6,233 nt of DNA from Deltaproteobacteria bacterium (lineage in GTDB: Bacteria; Desulfobacterota; Binatia; UBA9968): contig VBKX01000011.1 in assembly GCA_005879435.1 (NCBI GenBank), positions 1-6,233 of the forward strand, in the 5' to 3' direction. Positions 6,081 to 6,233 of this stretch are shown here, piece after piece (position 1 is the first letter of the stretch; each line of letters opens with the position of its first letter). A program made the position numbers and the translations under genes. The notes beneath the pieces are model-generated. The model made no database searches and was not told where the DNA came from. It saw nothing but the letters and a program-made list of their open reading frames with translations.

Positions 6081-6097
6081 TGATTTGACGCGGCGAA
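6081..6097 (+). repeat. Imperfect 17-base direct repeat, copy 2
   Basis: TGATTTGACGCGGCGAA is the second copy of the repeat at 5976-5992. It begins 40 bases before the start of the downstream secreted-protein gene's ribosome-binding region and just after the terminator. Confidence 0.5.
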
Positions 6098-6136
6098 GTC
6101 TCACAGCGCTGCGCAAAAGCTTTGTTGGAGGACGAG

Positions 6137-6233
6137 ATGAAAAGAGAGTCATCTTTGACAATGGTAACAACGAAAAGCTCCAGAGCTTTGCTTATGCGCC
6201 GGTCCCTCGCTGTCGTCATGGTTTTCTTAGCGG
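6137..6233 (+). CDS. N-terminus of an exported protein (partial, runs off the window)
   Basis: An open frame begins at ATG 6137, five bases after a perfect GGAGG (6127-6131), and continues without a stop to the window edge, giving 32 residues. The sequence is polar at first (MKRESSLTMVTTKSSRALL), then has Arg-Arg at 21-22 and a hydrophobic stretch SLAVVMVFLA (23-32), the layout of a Sec signal peptide or lipoprotein signal. In-frame ATGs at 6161 and 6194 are alternatives; the latter would give a shorter, more usual n-region but lacks a ribosome-binding site. The mature protein is outside the window, so no function can be given; a periplasmic binding protein would be one common possibility. 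It is transcribed away from the ADH gene. Confidence 0.7.
   Translation, partial: MKRESSLTMVTTKSSRALLMRRSLAVVMVFLA

Larger units (their letters stand above)
5715..6136. other. Divergent intergenic region of 422 bases
   Basis: It lies between the minus-strand ADH and the plus-strand partial gene. I find no credible coding sequence in any frame: short frames near its right end have no family signature or ribosome-binding site. Contents seen are the ADH-side inverted repeat (5760-5781), a 17-base imperfect direct repeat (5976-5992 and 6081-6097), a TCACCA/TGGTGA hairpin (6010-6015 with 6034-6039) and an intrinsic terminator (6039-6073). Bases 5782-5975 show nothing else I can interpret, and I see no convincing plus-strand promoter. 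Confidence 0.6.

Noticed and set aside
5973..6219. Two overlapping minus-strand frames of 65 residues at the right edge
   Set aside because: They cross the terminator hairpin and the start of the exported-protein gene and lack ribosome-binding sites and family features.

Overview
The window looks like a Gram-negative environmental bacterium of moderately high GC (roughly mid-50s by eye, not counted). Evidence is ornithine-lipid acyltransferases, a glutathione-type class III alcohol dehydrogenase and genes of the CO dehydrogenase/xanthine oxidase (molybdenum hydroxylase) family. A proteobacterial or Desulfobacterota/Binatota-like lineage would fit, but the sequence does not decide it. No rRNA, tRNA, CRISPR array, insertion sequence or phage gene is visible.

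Layout. Bases 130-2561 (+ strand) carry an enoyl-CoA hydratase/isomerase resembling cyclohexadienoyl-CoA hydratases, then an olsB-like N-acyltransferase and an overlapping olsA-like PlsC acyltransferase. The last two form an ornithine-lipid (or related aminolipid) synthesis pair. Bases 2547-4395 (- strand) carry coxS, coxM and coxG: the 2Fe-2S subunit, the FAD subunit and the CoxG-type SRPBCC protein of a molybdenum hydroxylase. The run meets olsA tail to tail with a 15-base overlap. Bases 4605-5714 (- strand) encode S-(hydroxymethyl)glutathione dehydrogenase, the formaldehyde-oxidising class III ADH. A 422-base gap (5715-6136) holds a strong + strand intrinsic terminator with no gene in front of it and a 17-base imperfect direct repeat on either side. 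At 6137 a + strand gene with a signal peptide starts and runs off the window.

Main points. (1) coxM appears frameshifted near base 3116. The normal C-terminal helix and a Lys/Pro/Ala-rich tail continue in another frame, and that frame's stop codon overlaps the coxG start as GTGA, as expected of an originally coupled gene pair. (2) The catalytic molybdenum subunit (coxL-type) is absent from both flanks of the S-M-G run. (3) A sigma70-like promoter for coxS contains a 12-base palindrome and has a 12-base-period direct repeat upstream. (4) The orphan terminator before the partial secreted-protein gene may mark an attenuator leader or a small RNA.

Functionally the window is three separate pieces (acyl-CoA/lipid acylation, molybdenum hydroxylase subunits, formaldehyde oxidation) rather than one obvious pathway. 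I do not see a clear novel multi-gene system.
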